The translations under genes and the position numbers were made by a program. From Nitrospirota bacterium (GTDB lineage Bacteria > Nitrospirota > CAKKRA01 > 9FT-COMBO-42-15), in assembly GCA_016214425.1 (NCBI GenBank), contig JACRON010000070.1:1-14985 (forward strand): 14,985 nucleotides of DNA. Direction: 5' to 3'. The notes below the pieces were generated by a model. It was not told the origin of the DNA. It worked only from the letters and a program-made list of their open reading frames with translations, and made no database searches. Shown one piece after another: positions 6,540 through 14,231 of this stretch. Positions within the stretch are counted from its first letter, which is position 1, and each line of letters opens with the position of its first letter.

Positions 6540-7502
6540 TTATTCTATTTTGTCTGTATCATAGGTTTTTTCTTTTATCATATAAAGCGGCCTCCCCTGA
6601 ACCTCGGTAAAGATCCTTCCCACATACTCGCCCATAAGTCCAAGAAAGGCAAGCTGAACTCCTCCCATAAACAATATTGCCACCATTGTTGATGCCCATC
6701 CAGGCACATCTATGACTGAATACAACCTGCCTAATATTAACAACAGCCCAGAAATAAAAGATATTGTGGAAATAGACAGACCTATTATACCAGCCAATTG
6801 AAGCGGGAAATATGAGAAAGAGGTAATTGCATTTAGAAAAAGTTTAATCATTTTCCAGATTGTGTACTTAGAGCCACCAGCAAATCTTGGCGCATGTTCA
6901 ATCTGGACGGCAGCCTGATTAAAGCCGGTCCATGCGAAAAGCCCTGCAAGAAATCTGTTTCTCTCTGTAATCTTTTTAAAATTGACTGTATATCTTTTAC
7001 TCATAATTCTGAGCATGGACTGATGCTCTGGTATGTCAATCTTCATAAGGGATCTGAATATGACCCAGAAAAGATTAGAGACAAACTTTCTGTAAAAACT
7101 GTCTGCCCTTTTTTCCCTTATTCCGCAAACCAGATCATATCCTTCTTTTAATTTATTATATAGTTTCGGTATTTCCTCAGGAGGGTCCTGTAAATCACCA
7201 TCCATAAGAACCACTGCCTCGCCTTCTGTGTGGTCAAGGCCTGCAGTAACAGCAATATGTTGCCCAAAATTTCTTGAAAAGCTTATTCCCTTAACCCTTG
7301 AATCTTTTTTATTCAATTCTCTTATAAGATGCCAAGAACGGTCTTTACTTCCATCATCCACCATTATTATCTCATAACTGCCTGAAATATGCCCTTCCTT
7401 ATTGCATAGCCTTTCCAGAACAGCGGTCAATCGCTGATAAAGTTCAGGGATATTCTCTTCTTCATTATAAATTGGAATAACTACTGAAATTTCAAGGGGC
7501 AT
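6540..7502 (-). CDS. Family 2 glycosyltransferase, DPM1/GtrB-like, membrane anchored
   Basis: A 320-residue protein. The N-terminal GT-A domain opens with SVVIPIYNEEENIPEL, has VDDGSKD at about 48-54 and DGDLQDPPEEIP at 101-112, carrying the metal-binding Asp residues typical of dolichol/undecaprenyl-phosphate sugar transferases. Two hydrophobic hairpin helices occupy about 228-295, as in GtrB, ArnC and YfdH-like enzymes that load one sugar onto undecaprenyl phosphate in the inner membrane. In this operon it could load the 4-amino-4,6-dideoxy sugar made by the two upstream genes, but the sugar is inferred. It lies 35 bp from the dehydratase gene. Confidence 0.88.
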   Translation of the reverse strand: MPLEISVVIPIYNEEENIPELYQRLTAVLERLCNKEGHISGSYEIIMVDDGSKDRSWHLIRELNKKDSRVKGISFSRNFGQHIAVTAGLDHTEGEAVVLMDGDLQDPPEEIPKLYNKLKEGYDLVCGIREKRADSFYRKFVSNLFWVIFRSLMKIDIPEHQSMLRIMSKRYTVNFKKITERNRFLAGLFAWTGFNQAAVQIEHAPRFAGGSKYTIWKMIKLFLNAITSFSYFPLQLAGIIGLSISTISFISGLLLILGRLYSVIDVPGWASTMVAILFMGGVQLAFLGLMGEYVGRIFTEVQGRPLYMIKEKTYDTDKIE

Positions 7503-7537
7503 ATTTTACATCCTTATTTTTATATTCTCTGTAGTAA

Positions 7538-8563
7538 TCAGTACCATATTACAGCGCCATCCTTCCCCTTCACTGGCACACGCCTTAAGGGTATCTGTTT
7601 TTCCCAGAGCAGCCTGTTTTCTTTATACCACTTAATAGTCCTTTTAAGGCCTTCTTCAAAACTTATTTCTGCTTCAAATCCGAGTATATCCTTTGCCTTT
7701 TTTCTTGAGGCAATATGCATTTGCACCTGGCCATAACGATCCGGAATATAATCAAGATTCTCCTCAAGGCCAAATGCCTCAAGCACCTTATGGGCAATCA
7801 CAAGGATGTTTAGGCTCTTGCCTGTTCCTGCATTAAAAACCTCTCCTTTTACCTTATCAAGAGGGGCATGAATTGCCAGGTCAACTGCCCTTGCTGTGTC
7901 CTCTGCATGAATCCAGTCTCTTGCTGCGGAGCCATCCCCATGAATAGTAAGAGGTTCACCGAGGATGCAGCTTGTAATAAAGCGGGGGATAACCTTCTCT
8001 AAATGCTGCCGCGGACCATAATTATTAAATGGCCTGATTATAACCCCTGGTAAATCATTTGCTAAAATGTATGAGTATACAAGCCTATCAGCGCCTGCCT
8101 TGGCTGCTGCATATGGGCTTGTTGGGTTGAGAGGATGGCTTTCATCCATAGGCTCATATGCCGCAGTGCCATAGACCTCTGAGGTTGATATATGGACAAA
8201 TCGGTCAATCTTGTCGGAATGCTTCAACACTGCATTTGCTACTGACTGGGTGCCAAGGACATCTGTAACAAAGAATACCCTATGTGAATAAAAAGAACGG
8301 GCTACATGGGTCTCTGCTGCAAAGTGTACTACAACATCAGACCTGCCTACAAGATCGCTCGCAAGATCAAGGTTATTTACATCGCCGTACCAGAACTCAA
8401 ACCTTTCAGAATTTCTTACTTTATCAGAAATATTATCAATGGTACCGGCATATGTTAGGAGGTCAAGGACAATTATTTTGTAGTTATGATATTTATTAAA
8501 AATATACTCAACAAAATTACTCCCAATAAAACCGGCGCCGCCTGTTACAAGAATTGTTTTCAT
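7538..8563 (-). CDS. NDP-sugar 4,6-dehydratase-like extended SDR (RmlB/LegB-like)
   Basis: 341 residues from ATG 8563. A TTG one codon upstream (8566) is also possible, but GGAGGG at 8573-8568 is better spaced for the ATG. Residue numbers here count from that upstream TTG: Rossmann motif TGGAGFIGSN at 8-17, DLLTYAGTIDN as in RmlB, HFAAETHVARS, catalytic-region STSEVYG at 127-133 and YAAAK at 152-156. RmlB proper has Thr-Asp-Glu in the active site; here it is Thr-Ser-Glu, as in LegB-type and GDP-mannose dehydratases, so dTDP-glucose should not be assumed. It likely yields a 4-keto-6-deoxy sugar for the adjacent aminotransferase. Confidence 0.85.
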   Translation of the reverse strand: MKTILVTGGAGFIGSNFVEYIFNKYHNYKIIVLDLLTYAGTIDNISDKVRNSERFEFWYGDVNNLDLASDLVGRSDVVVHFAAETHVARSFYSHRVFFVTDVLGTQSVANAVLKHSDKIDRFVHISTSEVYGTAAYEPMDESHPLNPTSPYAAAKAGADRLVYSYILANDLPGVIIRPFNNYGPRQHLEKVIPRFITSCILGEPLTIHGDGSAARDWIHAEDTARAVDLAIHAPLDKVKGEVFNAGTGKSLNILVIAHKVLEAFGLEENLDYIPDRYGQVQMHIASRKKAKDILGFEAEISFEEGLKRTIKWYKENRLLWEKQIPLRRVPVKGKDGAVIWY

Positions 8564-8578
8564 CAAGCCCTCCAGAAT

Positions 8579-9709
8579 TTATTTATTGAGTTCATCTTTC
8601 AAGGTCTTCACAATATATTTTACTTCATCTTTTGTCAAAGATGGGTAAAGTGGAAGCGAAATTGTCATTTCCCCAATCTCCTCTGTTATAGGGAAATCTC
8701 CAATTTTGTATCCAAATGTTTTCTGATAATAGCCAAGTAAATGTATAGGCCTATAATTTACAGCTACGCCTATGCCCCTCTCCTGAAGCGCCCAAAGAAG
8801 AAAATCTCTCTTCTTCGGTGGAACAAGTACAGTAAAAAGATGACGCGCATGCTTCAAATTTGGAAGAGTTTTTAGAAGCCTTATATCTTTGATTTTTTTT
8901 AACCCCTCCTCGTAGATATTCCATAACCTATTCCTTTTTCTCCACAGGCTTTCTATCCGCGCTAATTGCCCTATTAAGAGCGCTGCATGGATGTTAGCCA
9001 TATTGTATTTCCAGCCAAGGGTTAACATATCCCAATGCTGATAATGTTTGGTATATCTCTCAGCAGCATCTTTATTGATGCCATGAAGCCTCAACATCCT
9101 AAGAGCCTCGGCTAAGGTCACGCTATCTGTAATAACTGCGCCACCTTCGCCTGAAGTGATATTTTTGGTAGCATAAAAACTAAAACAAGCAGTATCTGAC
9201 AATTGCCCCACCCTTATACCATCTCTTGAGGCCTCAATAGCATGTGCAGCATCTTCAATGATTTTTAGATTATACTGTTTTGCAATTTTTTTAATATTTT
9301 TCATATCGCACATTTGACCATATAGGTGTACAGGAATAATAGCCTTTGTTTTTTCTGTGATTGCTGGCTCAATAAATTCGGCATTTAAATTACCAGTCTC
9401 CTCCTCTACATCCACAAATACTGGTCTTGCCCCTGCATGTAAAATAGCATTAGCTGTAGCGCAGAAACTCAATGGTGTTGTAATTACCTCGTCGCCAGGG
9501 CCTATTCCCAAAGCAATTAGGCTGAGATGAAGGGCTGCTGTGCAGCTTGTAAGGCCTATTGTATATCTTTTTCCAATATAGTTGGAAAATTTTTGCTCAA
9601 ATTTCTCTACTTCTTCTCCTGTGGTTAGAAATAATGACTTTAATATATTATTTACGCGTTTTATATCATCTTTGGAAATACTATGTCGGAAGAACTCAAT
9701 TTTCCTCAT
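8579..9709 (-). CDS. DegT/DnrJ/EryC1 PLP-dependent sugar aminotransferase
   Basis: 376 residues, normal family length. Features in order: LTSCTAALHLSL (51-62, phosphate-binding turn), PGDEVITTPLSFCATANAI, EDAAHA with the PLP-pairing Asp at 153, and SFYATKNITSGEGG with the Schiff-base Lys at 182. The C-terminal part has VNYRPIHLLGYYQ, as in ArnB/PglE-like enzymes. It would transaminate a 4-keto-6-deoxy nucleotide sugar from the adjacent dehydratase using glutamate. First gene of the six-gene leftward operon. No Shine-Dalgarno precedes the ATG and a possible -10 lies about 8 nt upstream, so the mRNA may be leaderless or nearly so. Confidence 0.9.
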   Translation of the reverse strand: MRKIEFFRHSISKDDIKRVNNILKSLFLTTGEEVEKFEQKFSNYIGKRYTIGLTSCTAALHLSLIALGIGPGDEVITTPLSFCATANAILHAGARPVFVDVEEETGNLNAEFIEPAITEKTKAIIPVHLYGQMCDMKNIKKIAKQYNLKIIEDAAHAIEASRDGIRVGQLSDTACFSFYATKNITSGEGGAVITDSVTLAEALRMLRLHGINKDAAERYTKHYQHWDMLTLGWKYNMANIHAALLIGQLARIESLWRKRNRLWNIYEEGLKKIKDIRLLKTLPNLKHARHLFTVLVPPKKRDFLLWALQERGIGVAVNYRPIHLLGYYQKTFGYKIGDFPITEEIGEMTISLPLYPSLTKDEVKYIVKTLKDELNK

Positions 9710-9716
9710 ATTTATA

Positions 9717-9744
9717 ATATTATCATATCATTTTATACAGTCAA
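9717..9744 (-). promoter_or_regulatory. Possible sigma-70 promoter of the glycan operon with an overlapping palindrome
   Basis: On the minus strand TTGACT (9744-9739) is followed after 16 nt by TAATAT (9722-9717). The -35 is 5 of 6 but the -10 is weak. A small palindrome TCAAGT-TT-ACTTGA (9741-9754) overlaps the -35, and a 7-bp hairpin TAGGCTA/TAGCCTA (9764-9781) lies just upstream; either could be an operator. Transcription would begin only a few bases before the ATG at 9709. Confidence 0.35.
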
Positions 9745-9833
9745 GTTTACTTGAAATTAAAATTAGGCTATTATTAGCCTATTACAGAGTGACTTTCTAA
9801 GCTATGAAAACTTATTGCTATAACCTTTTTTGA

Positions 9834-10022
9834 ACCAGCTTATATTACAGGGTTTGGAAAATCGGCGCTTCAGGGGCAGACCAACAGATTACTGCAACCA
9901 ATCCCCTTGCTTTTGCAGCAACAGCGACTGACTGCTTTGTTGCCATTGCCACTGGCAATACTATTTCAAGGGTTGCCAGCGATGTCTTTGCCATAGACTG
10001 CAATAATAACAGGAATTTCTAA
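9834..10022 (+). pseudogene. 5'-truncated type IV pilin relic (possible silent pilin cassette)
   Basis: An open frame of 62 codons between an in-frame TGA at 9831-9833 and TAA at 10020-10022, on the strand opposite to the genes on both sides. It reads ...NPLAFAATATDCFVAIATG then RVASDVFAIDCNNNRNF, matching the C-terminal region of pilin 3 (CFRATATG ... RVAGDVFAIDCNNNRNF). The last 56 nt are 51/56 identical to 2454-2509, and four of the five differences are silent, so this copy was recently functional or is kept similar by recombination. The leader, N-terminal helix, start codon and ribosome site are all missing, so it cannot make a pilin. Nothing else is recognised in 9710-10082 apart from the operon promoter region. 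Confidence 0.8.
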
Positions 10023-10082
10023 TGTAGACCTTTGGCTCTTTGTAATTCTTAAGCATTCTACCCGAATCTTATGTCCACCTTA

Positions 10083-10379
10083 TTAAAACTGCAGCCTTTT
10101 AACCCTTCTGATGCTTAAAGATACTGAAAGCGTTACAACAATCAAATTGACGATAAATAACACAATAAACAGCGCTGCCATTATGCCCCACACCTTATAA
10201 GAAAAGGTGATTTGGGCTGATTCCTTGAAAAAATATAAGAATATCGGCACCACCTCTATTGCCAAGGTAAAGAATATTAGGACAATGGAGAGGATCATCA
10301 GGATCGGGCTGCCTGTCTTTGTCTGCTCTTTTAATTCGTCATTTAATACAGGCCTTAAGTCGTATATTCCAAATGCCAC
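10083..10379 (-). pseudogene. ABC-2 permease C-terminal remnant, out of frame
   Basis: 98 residues from a GTG at 10379, but the frame is open back to 10442 and reads RHLIEVAV TLLFLSLSL VSIAVAFGIYDL before this point, a natural transmembrane helix. The rest has LRPVLNDELKEQTKTGSPILMILSIVLIF and another hydrophobic helix pair near the end, as at the C-terminus of ABC-2 exporter permeases. It overlaps the end of the longer permease frame by 41 bp (to 104 bp if counted from 10442). I read it as the separated C-terminus of that gene rather than an independent protein. No terminator is evident after it. Confidence 0.6.
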
Positions 10380-11598
10380 TGCTATGCTTACAAGCGAAAG
10401 GCTTAAGAATAAAAGCGTAACAGCAACTTCTATGAGATGCCTTTATTATCCAGAATGACGCCCCCTCTGAGGCAATGGCAGGATAAACTACCCTTGCGCA
10501 AAGGGAGGCAATAATTATCAGTATCAGCCCAAGGTTAAAAAATGAGACCATATATCTGAGCTGGATGCCGTACTCCTCCCAGTTTAAAGGCAGGGATGCA
10601 ATGCTGAACAGATAGACAATAATTAATGAGAAGAGAATAAGCATCTGATGTATGTTTTTGATGTCCCGTATCTGATACATCAGATCTTTTTTTATAAGCA
10701 TCCTGCTCTGGATGTCAAATGCCTTTATTAGAGGCTCAATATATTTTGAAATCCTTATGCCCCTTGTGCCCCTTGCATGAGATATGCCATGGCGCTCTTT
10801 TCTTTTAAGAATGCCACCGCCTCCCTGCAAAAGCACCCATCCACTGTAATGGTATCTCTTGAAGACCATCTGTAAAAGCAGCGCTGTTATATATGATGTA
10901 AGAAAAATGAGGGAGATAAAAATGAATGTGTTGCTGCTGAAGGTCTTGCCCAGAAAACCAAAAATGGAGTCAGCCCTGAATATCCTCAGCAGGGTGACTA
11001 AAAGGATAACCGCAATAACACCTGTGGAGATCAGGATCCTTCTGAGGCTCTTTACATGAAAAATGGTTGAAAGCAGTATTGTTGCGCCAATGCCGATATT
11101 GACAGGGATGGTTGAAAAGGCTGCAAAGAGCAGCAGGGAATACAAGAAATAAAAAAGGCTTGCCTTATAAATGAGGCCTGAAGATAAAAGCAGTGGTATG
11201 CCAAAGATTACAAGCATCCATGACGCCTTGATATGCGTTTCAATGAGTCTTGAAAAAAACATGGATGTCCTGTTGACAGGAGAGGTAAAGAGAACCTCCA
11301 AATCCCTCGCTTGGTAATAGGTGTTCAGCGATATAACAAAGCCATTGATAATCTGCATAAAGAAGATAAGCATGAAGACAAGGGAATATCCTTTAAGAAG
11401 GATGAGGCTGAAGAGATCAGCAGAGAGACCCTGCATCCTTGCCAGTCCGATGTTTAGCAGTTTTGTAATTAAAAATAAGAAAAGGCCGCTTAAGGAAGCA
11501 TACAAAAATATTTTTTTATAAAAGGATCTGTTAAACCTGATGATGTTGTTTTTTACTGACCAGAGAACAGGGGCAAGGAGGATATACAACTCTCTCAT
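10339..11598 (-). CDS. ABC-2 type exporter permease, frame-disrupted at its C-terminus
   Basis: 419 residues. The N-terminal region and at least seven hydrophobic helices are intact, with the loop NTYYQARDLEVLFTSPVNRT typical of this permease type, and the late motif YPAIASEGASFWIIKAS. Immediately after that motif the frame becomes Cys/His/Lys-rich (HRSCCYAFILKPF...) and stops, while the natural hydrophobic continuation is in another frame from 10442 onward. By comparison with relatives from memory, roughly 40 residues seem missing at the junction, so a small deletion plus frameshift is likelier than a single-base slip. The start overlaps the ATPase stop (ATGA, 11595-11598) and has AGGAGG upstream. 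The transporter is probably non-functional. Confidence 0.75.
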   Translation of the reverse strand: MRELYILLAPVLWSVKNNIIRFNRSFYKKIFLYASLSGLFLFLITKLLNIGLARMQGLSADLFSLILLKGYSLVFMLIFFMQIINGFVISLNTYYQARDLEVLFTSPVNRTSMFFSRLIETHIKASWMLVIFGIPLLLSSGLIYKASLFYFLYSLLLFAAFSTIPVNIGIGATILLSTIFHVKSLRRILISTGVIAVILLVTLLRIFRADSIFGFLGKTFSSNTFIFISLIFLTSYITALLLQMVFKRYHYSGWVLLQGGGGILKRKERHGISHARGTRGIRISKYIEPLIKAFDIQSRMLIKKDLMYQIRDIKNIHQMLILFSLIIVYLFSIASLPLNWEEYGIQLRYMVSFFNLGLILIIIASLCARVVYPAIASEGASFWIIKASHRSCCYAFILKPFACKHSSGIWNIRLKACIK

Positions 11599-12341
11599 CT
11601 CATTCCTCCTGCGCCTTCATAATCTGAAGTGAGGCGTAAAAATATATCTTCAAGATTCTTATCCGAAGACCTTGCATAATGCCTCAGATCTTCATTTGTA
11701 CCCTGAACAACAACAGAACCCTTATTTATAATGGCGATCTTATCGCATATCTGTTCTGCAATAGCAATGATATGCGTGGAGAGGACAATGGTCGTCCCTT
11801 CATTCCGCAATTTGAACAGGATATCTTTTAATAATCTTACCCCTTTTGGGTCAAGGCCGTTGTGAGGTTCATCTAATATTATCACCTTTGGGTTTCTCAT
11901 AAAGGCGGCGGTAAGCTGAAGCCTTTGTTTCATCCCCATTGAAAAATTCCCGATTATTTCATCCCTCCATTGAGAAAGGCCAAATATCTCTAAATACACA
12001 GAGGCATTCTTTTTAAAGCTGTTGTCTTTTAGATGATAAAGCCCGCTTATAAAGGTTATATATTCCCATGCAGTCAGCTTCTCATACAGATAGCCCTTTT
12101 CAGGGATATAAGCCATCATCTTTTTTGCATTGATTGGATCCATACTGATATCATAGCCCCCGATTTTTATATACCCTGAATCAGGCTTGATTAAGCCAAC
12201 CATCATTTTTATTGTCGTTGACTTGCCGGCCCCATTAGGCCCGAGTAATCCAAATATCTTTGAATCCCCCATGTTTAGCGAAAGGCTGTTAACAGCAATT
12301 AGCTCTCCATATCTCTTTGTGCAATCTTTTATCTCTATCAT
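11595..12341 (-). CDS. ABC transporter ATP-binding protein
   Basis: A 248-residue ATPase of the ABC-2 exporter class. Walker A GPNGAGKST at 34-42, signature FSMGMKQR at 133-140, Walker B VIILDE at 153-158, D-loop NGLD at 161-164 and the switch His at 190 are all present, so the protein looks competent. DEPHNGLD has His where Thr is commonest, a minor variation. It would energise the permease encoded just downstream, which is disrupted. GGAGG lies about 6 nt before the ATG, and the start overlaps the transglutaminase-like stop by 4 bp. Confidence 0.92.
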   Translation of the reverse strand: MIEIKDCTKRYGELIAVNSLSLNMGDSKIFGLLGPNGAGKSTTIKMMVGLIKPDSGYIKIGGYDISMDPINAKKMMAYIPEKGYLYEKLTAWEYITFISGLYHLKDNSFKKNASVYLEIFGLSQWRDEIIGNFSMGMKQRLQLTAAFMRNPKVIILDEPHNGLDPKGVRLLKDILFKLRNEGTTIVLSTHIIAIAEQICDKIAIINKGSVVVQGTNEDLRHYARSSDKNLEDIFLRLTSDYEGAGGMR

Positions 12342-13804
12342 AGCGCCTCCAGAATTTCTATAGTGACAGACCTTAAATCATTGGCAATAGAAGCAGCATC
12401 CTCCAGCGCGCCTATTCTTAACGGGATATGAGTGACATCAGCAGGAAACTGGGCCAATGTCGGATCCACAGGAATCCACTTATTAAGCCAGACCTCCGGC
12501 CATGTGTGAAAATAAAAGTAGCCGTTTATATATACAAGCCCTATGGCAACACGGGTCGGAAGTCCGCCGGCGCGTGAATAGGATGCAAACATTATGCTCC
12601 GTTCCAGATAATCCCCGGAAAGATTTTTAAGAATGTTTTCAGAGTCAGACAGTACGAATATTGGCGTTGACTTTATAAGCTGGAATAAATATCCAGTCAG
12701 ATATCTTGCAAATTGAAATGCATCATTATTGTTTGACTTTGCATAGATACGGCCTGTATCCTGCAAGGGTTTATAATCGCTCCTTACCCATGTATCCGAA
12801 TTAAGATATTCATGGAACCTATTTTCTTGATATGGCAAGGTATATGTTTTCTCTTTAGGCTGGGAAATATCTTCTTTTTTTATTGTTAGAATATTATTTT
12901 CAAGTCTTACAGCGCTATCTTTATAGAGCTGTGGATCTAAGCTAAAGCCTTTTATTTTTATCTTTAACAATCCTAATTTTTCAGGATTAGGCATTAAAAT
13001 ATTTGATTTAAGAACAGGCAAGGTTGTATAGTCAAAAATTACCCTGTCAGAATAATCTTTTGCTATTCTCTCTGTCTGAGAATAAAGTGTCATGCCAGCA
13101 GGGTTCTCTTCTTTTACAACAATACCCTTTTCACTGCTCCACCAGATCATATTCCCTGCCTTAAATTTATACAGGCTAAGAACATTGGCGCCTACTTTTA
13201 TCGGTTTGATTTCATCCAGCACAACCCTTATATTATTGATTGAAAGATTGATAAAGTCCAACATGGGAACAGTAAAGACTGAGTTTATGGCCGGATTTTT
13301 CTGAACAAGGGCAGGGATAAGGGTTGCTGGAAGATAAAAGCCCTTGCCTTTTATTGGGGTCTTAAAGGCCTTCCTTTTATCAGCAGACTCAAGGAAAAAG
13401 ATTATATCTTCCTCATCAACCTCAGCAGTAGCCTTAATTCCCTTTTCACCCTTAAAATGGGACACATACTCAAAGGATTTTATTGAATAGGAAAAATCAC
13501 TAAGACATTTCAATTTTTGCGTAAGGACATCTTCCTTCCCATACCTTATAACCTTAATTTCCCTCTCATCTTTTATTATAATTTCATTGCCAGCCTTTTC
13601 ATATGATGTGCTGGCAAAACCGATTTTCTTCTTGCCTGCATAGATATCATACCAGTAGGTCTGCTTCTCAAAATAACCTTTCAGAGTCTGAATCTCTTCT
13701 ATGGCAAAGGGTGTGCCAGCATAATTTTTATATAACAATAGAGATATTAAAGCAATCCATATAAAAAGAACAGTTATATTTATTATCTTAAATACCTTTG
13801 CCAT
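12338..13804 (-). CDS. Transglutaminase-like membrane-anchored protein, catalytic Cys replaced by Tyr
   Basis: 488 residues. A single N-terminal hydrophobic segment (about 6-26) follows MAKVFK and should anchor a large periplasmic part. The C-terminal domain (about 365-465) is transglutaminase-like: SGDYLERSIMFASYSRAGGLPTRV, then FHTWPEVWLNKWIPVDPTL. His433 and Asp447 of the Cys-His-Asp triad are present, but the usual GDCxEH reads GDYLER, with Tyr399 (codon TAT, 12608-12610) at the Cys position. The only Cys in the protein, Cys100, lies far away, so peptidase or amide-transfer activity is unlikely. First gene of an operon with an ABC exporter, which is itself damaged. No clear Shine-Dalgarno precedes the ATG. 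Confidence 0.85.
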   Translation of the reverse strand: MAKVFKIINITVLFIWIALISLLLYKNYAGTPFAIEEIQTLKGYFEKQTYWYDIYAGKKKIGFASTSYEKAGNEIIIKDEREIKVIRYGKEDVLTQKLKCLSDFSYSIKSFEYVSHFKGEKGIKATAEVDEEDIIFFLESADKRKAFKTPIKGKGFYLPATLIPALVQKNPAINSVFTVPMLDFINLSINNIRVVLDEIKPIKVGANVLSLYKFKAGNMIWWSSEKGIVVKEENPAGMTLYSQTERIAKDYSDRVIFDYTTLPVLKSNILMPNPEKLGLLKIKIKGFSLDPQLYKDSAVRLENNILTIKKEDISQPKEKTYTLPYQENRFHEYLNSDTWVRSDYKPLQDTGRIYAKSNNNDAFQFARYLTGYLFQLIKSTPIFVLSDSENILKNLSGDYLERSIMFASYSRAGGLPTRVAIGLVYINGYFYFHTWPEVWLNKWIPVDPTLAQFPADVTHIPLRIGALEDAASIANDLRSVTIEILEAL

Positions 13805-13868
13805 TTGTTTGACTTGAAAAAACTCTCATTCTTTATAGAAAGACAATCTTTATTACCCTTTATATATA

Positions 13869-13897
13869 ATTATAAGAATATAGAGGTTATTTGTCAA
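13869..13897 (-). promoter_or_regulatory. Perfect sigma-70 promoter of the transglutaminase/ABC operon
   Basis: On the minus strand TTGACA (13897-13892), a 17-nt spacer and TATAAT (13874-13869): full consensus in both boxes and in spacing. Transcription would start near 13861, about 57 nt before the transglutaminase ATG. Confidence 0.8.
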
Positions 13898-13949
13898 ATT
13901 CTGCTTTTGCAAGGCATGATTCAACCAATTTTCCTGCTTGAATAATATC

Positions 13950-13986
13950 TCTTTGCCATAAACTGCCATAACAACAGAGCTTCTGA
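13950..13986 (+). pseudogene. Degraded fragment of a pilin 3' end
   Basis: TCTTTGCCATAAACTGCC then ATAACAACAG and TTCTGA align with the last 38 nt of pilin 3 (2472-2509) with 34 identities, three mismatches and one gap. In the pilin frame it reads LFAINCHNNR and then shifts; a stop lies just upstream (TAA 13943-13945). It is far too short to be a gene and could be a relic of another pilin copy. It sits upstream of the operon promoter. Confidence 0.5.
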
Positions 13987-13990
13987 TAAT

Positions 13991-14035
13991 CTGCTGCTTT
14001 CCTTGAACATTTTCCCCTCTTATGTTAGCATTATC
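13991..14035 (+). repeat. 45-nt imperfect direct repeat, left copy
   Basis: Begins CTGCTGCTTTCCTTGAA and ends TTAGCATTATC. It aligns without gaps to 14827-14871 with 37 of 45 identities. The two copies bracket the Uma2 gene and its promoter. On the minus strand both copies encode the similar pattern DN-N-R-E--QG-QQ, so they might be fragments of one lost gene. Confidence 0.55.
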
Positions 14036-14180
14036 TTTAATGAATAAAATAGGCTCTTCACGAAATTTGATGCATATGGAATATATCTTTAACTGCTGCA
14101 AAGGAACATTATTCGGAGGGCGTATGGTTATAGGGATAAGCCATAATTTATGATTACACGAAATCAGTAATTTTTTGATG

Positions 14181-14209
14181 TTGCAAAATGGTATTATATC
14201 TACTATAAT
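14181..14209 (+). promoter_or_regulatory. Sigma-70 promoter of the Uma2 gene
   Basis: TTGCAA (14181-14186), 17-nt spacer, TATAAT (14204-14209). The -10 is perfect and the -35 is 4 of 6. The predicted start near 14216 leaves a short leader carrying AAGGA (14220-14224), 7 nt before the ATG. Confidence 0.65.
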
Positions 14210-14231
14210 ATTTTTTAGAAAGGATTAGAAA

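Noticed and set aside
10339..10445. Programmed ribosomal frameshift joining the two permease parts
   Set aside because: No slippery heptamer or stimulating hairpin was seen at the junction, and simple fusion still appears to leave a residue deficit. Deletion with frameshift is more likely.
13955..14035. CRISPR-like or integron-type repeat array near the Uma2 gene
   Set aside because: Only two diverged copies of the 45-nt repeat are present, far apart, with no regular spacers, no attC structure and no integrase.
13853..14101. 82-codon minus-strand open frame between the transglutaminase operon and the Uma2 gene
   Set aside because: It has no recognisable domain and overlaps the perfect promoter, the pilin relic and the direct repeat. 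A decayed coding fragment cannot be excluded but a working gene is unlikely.
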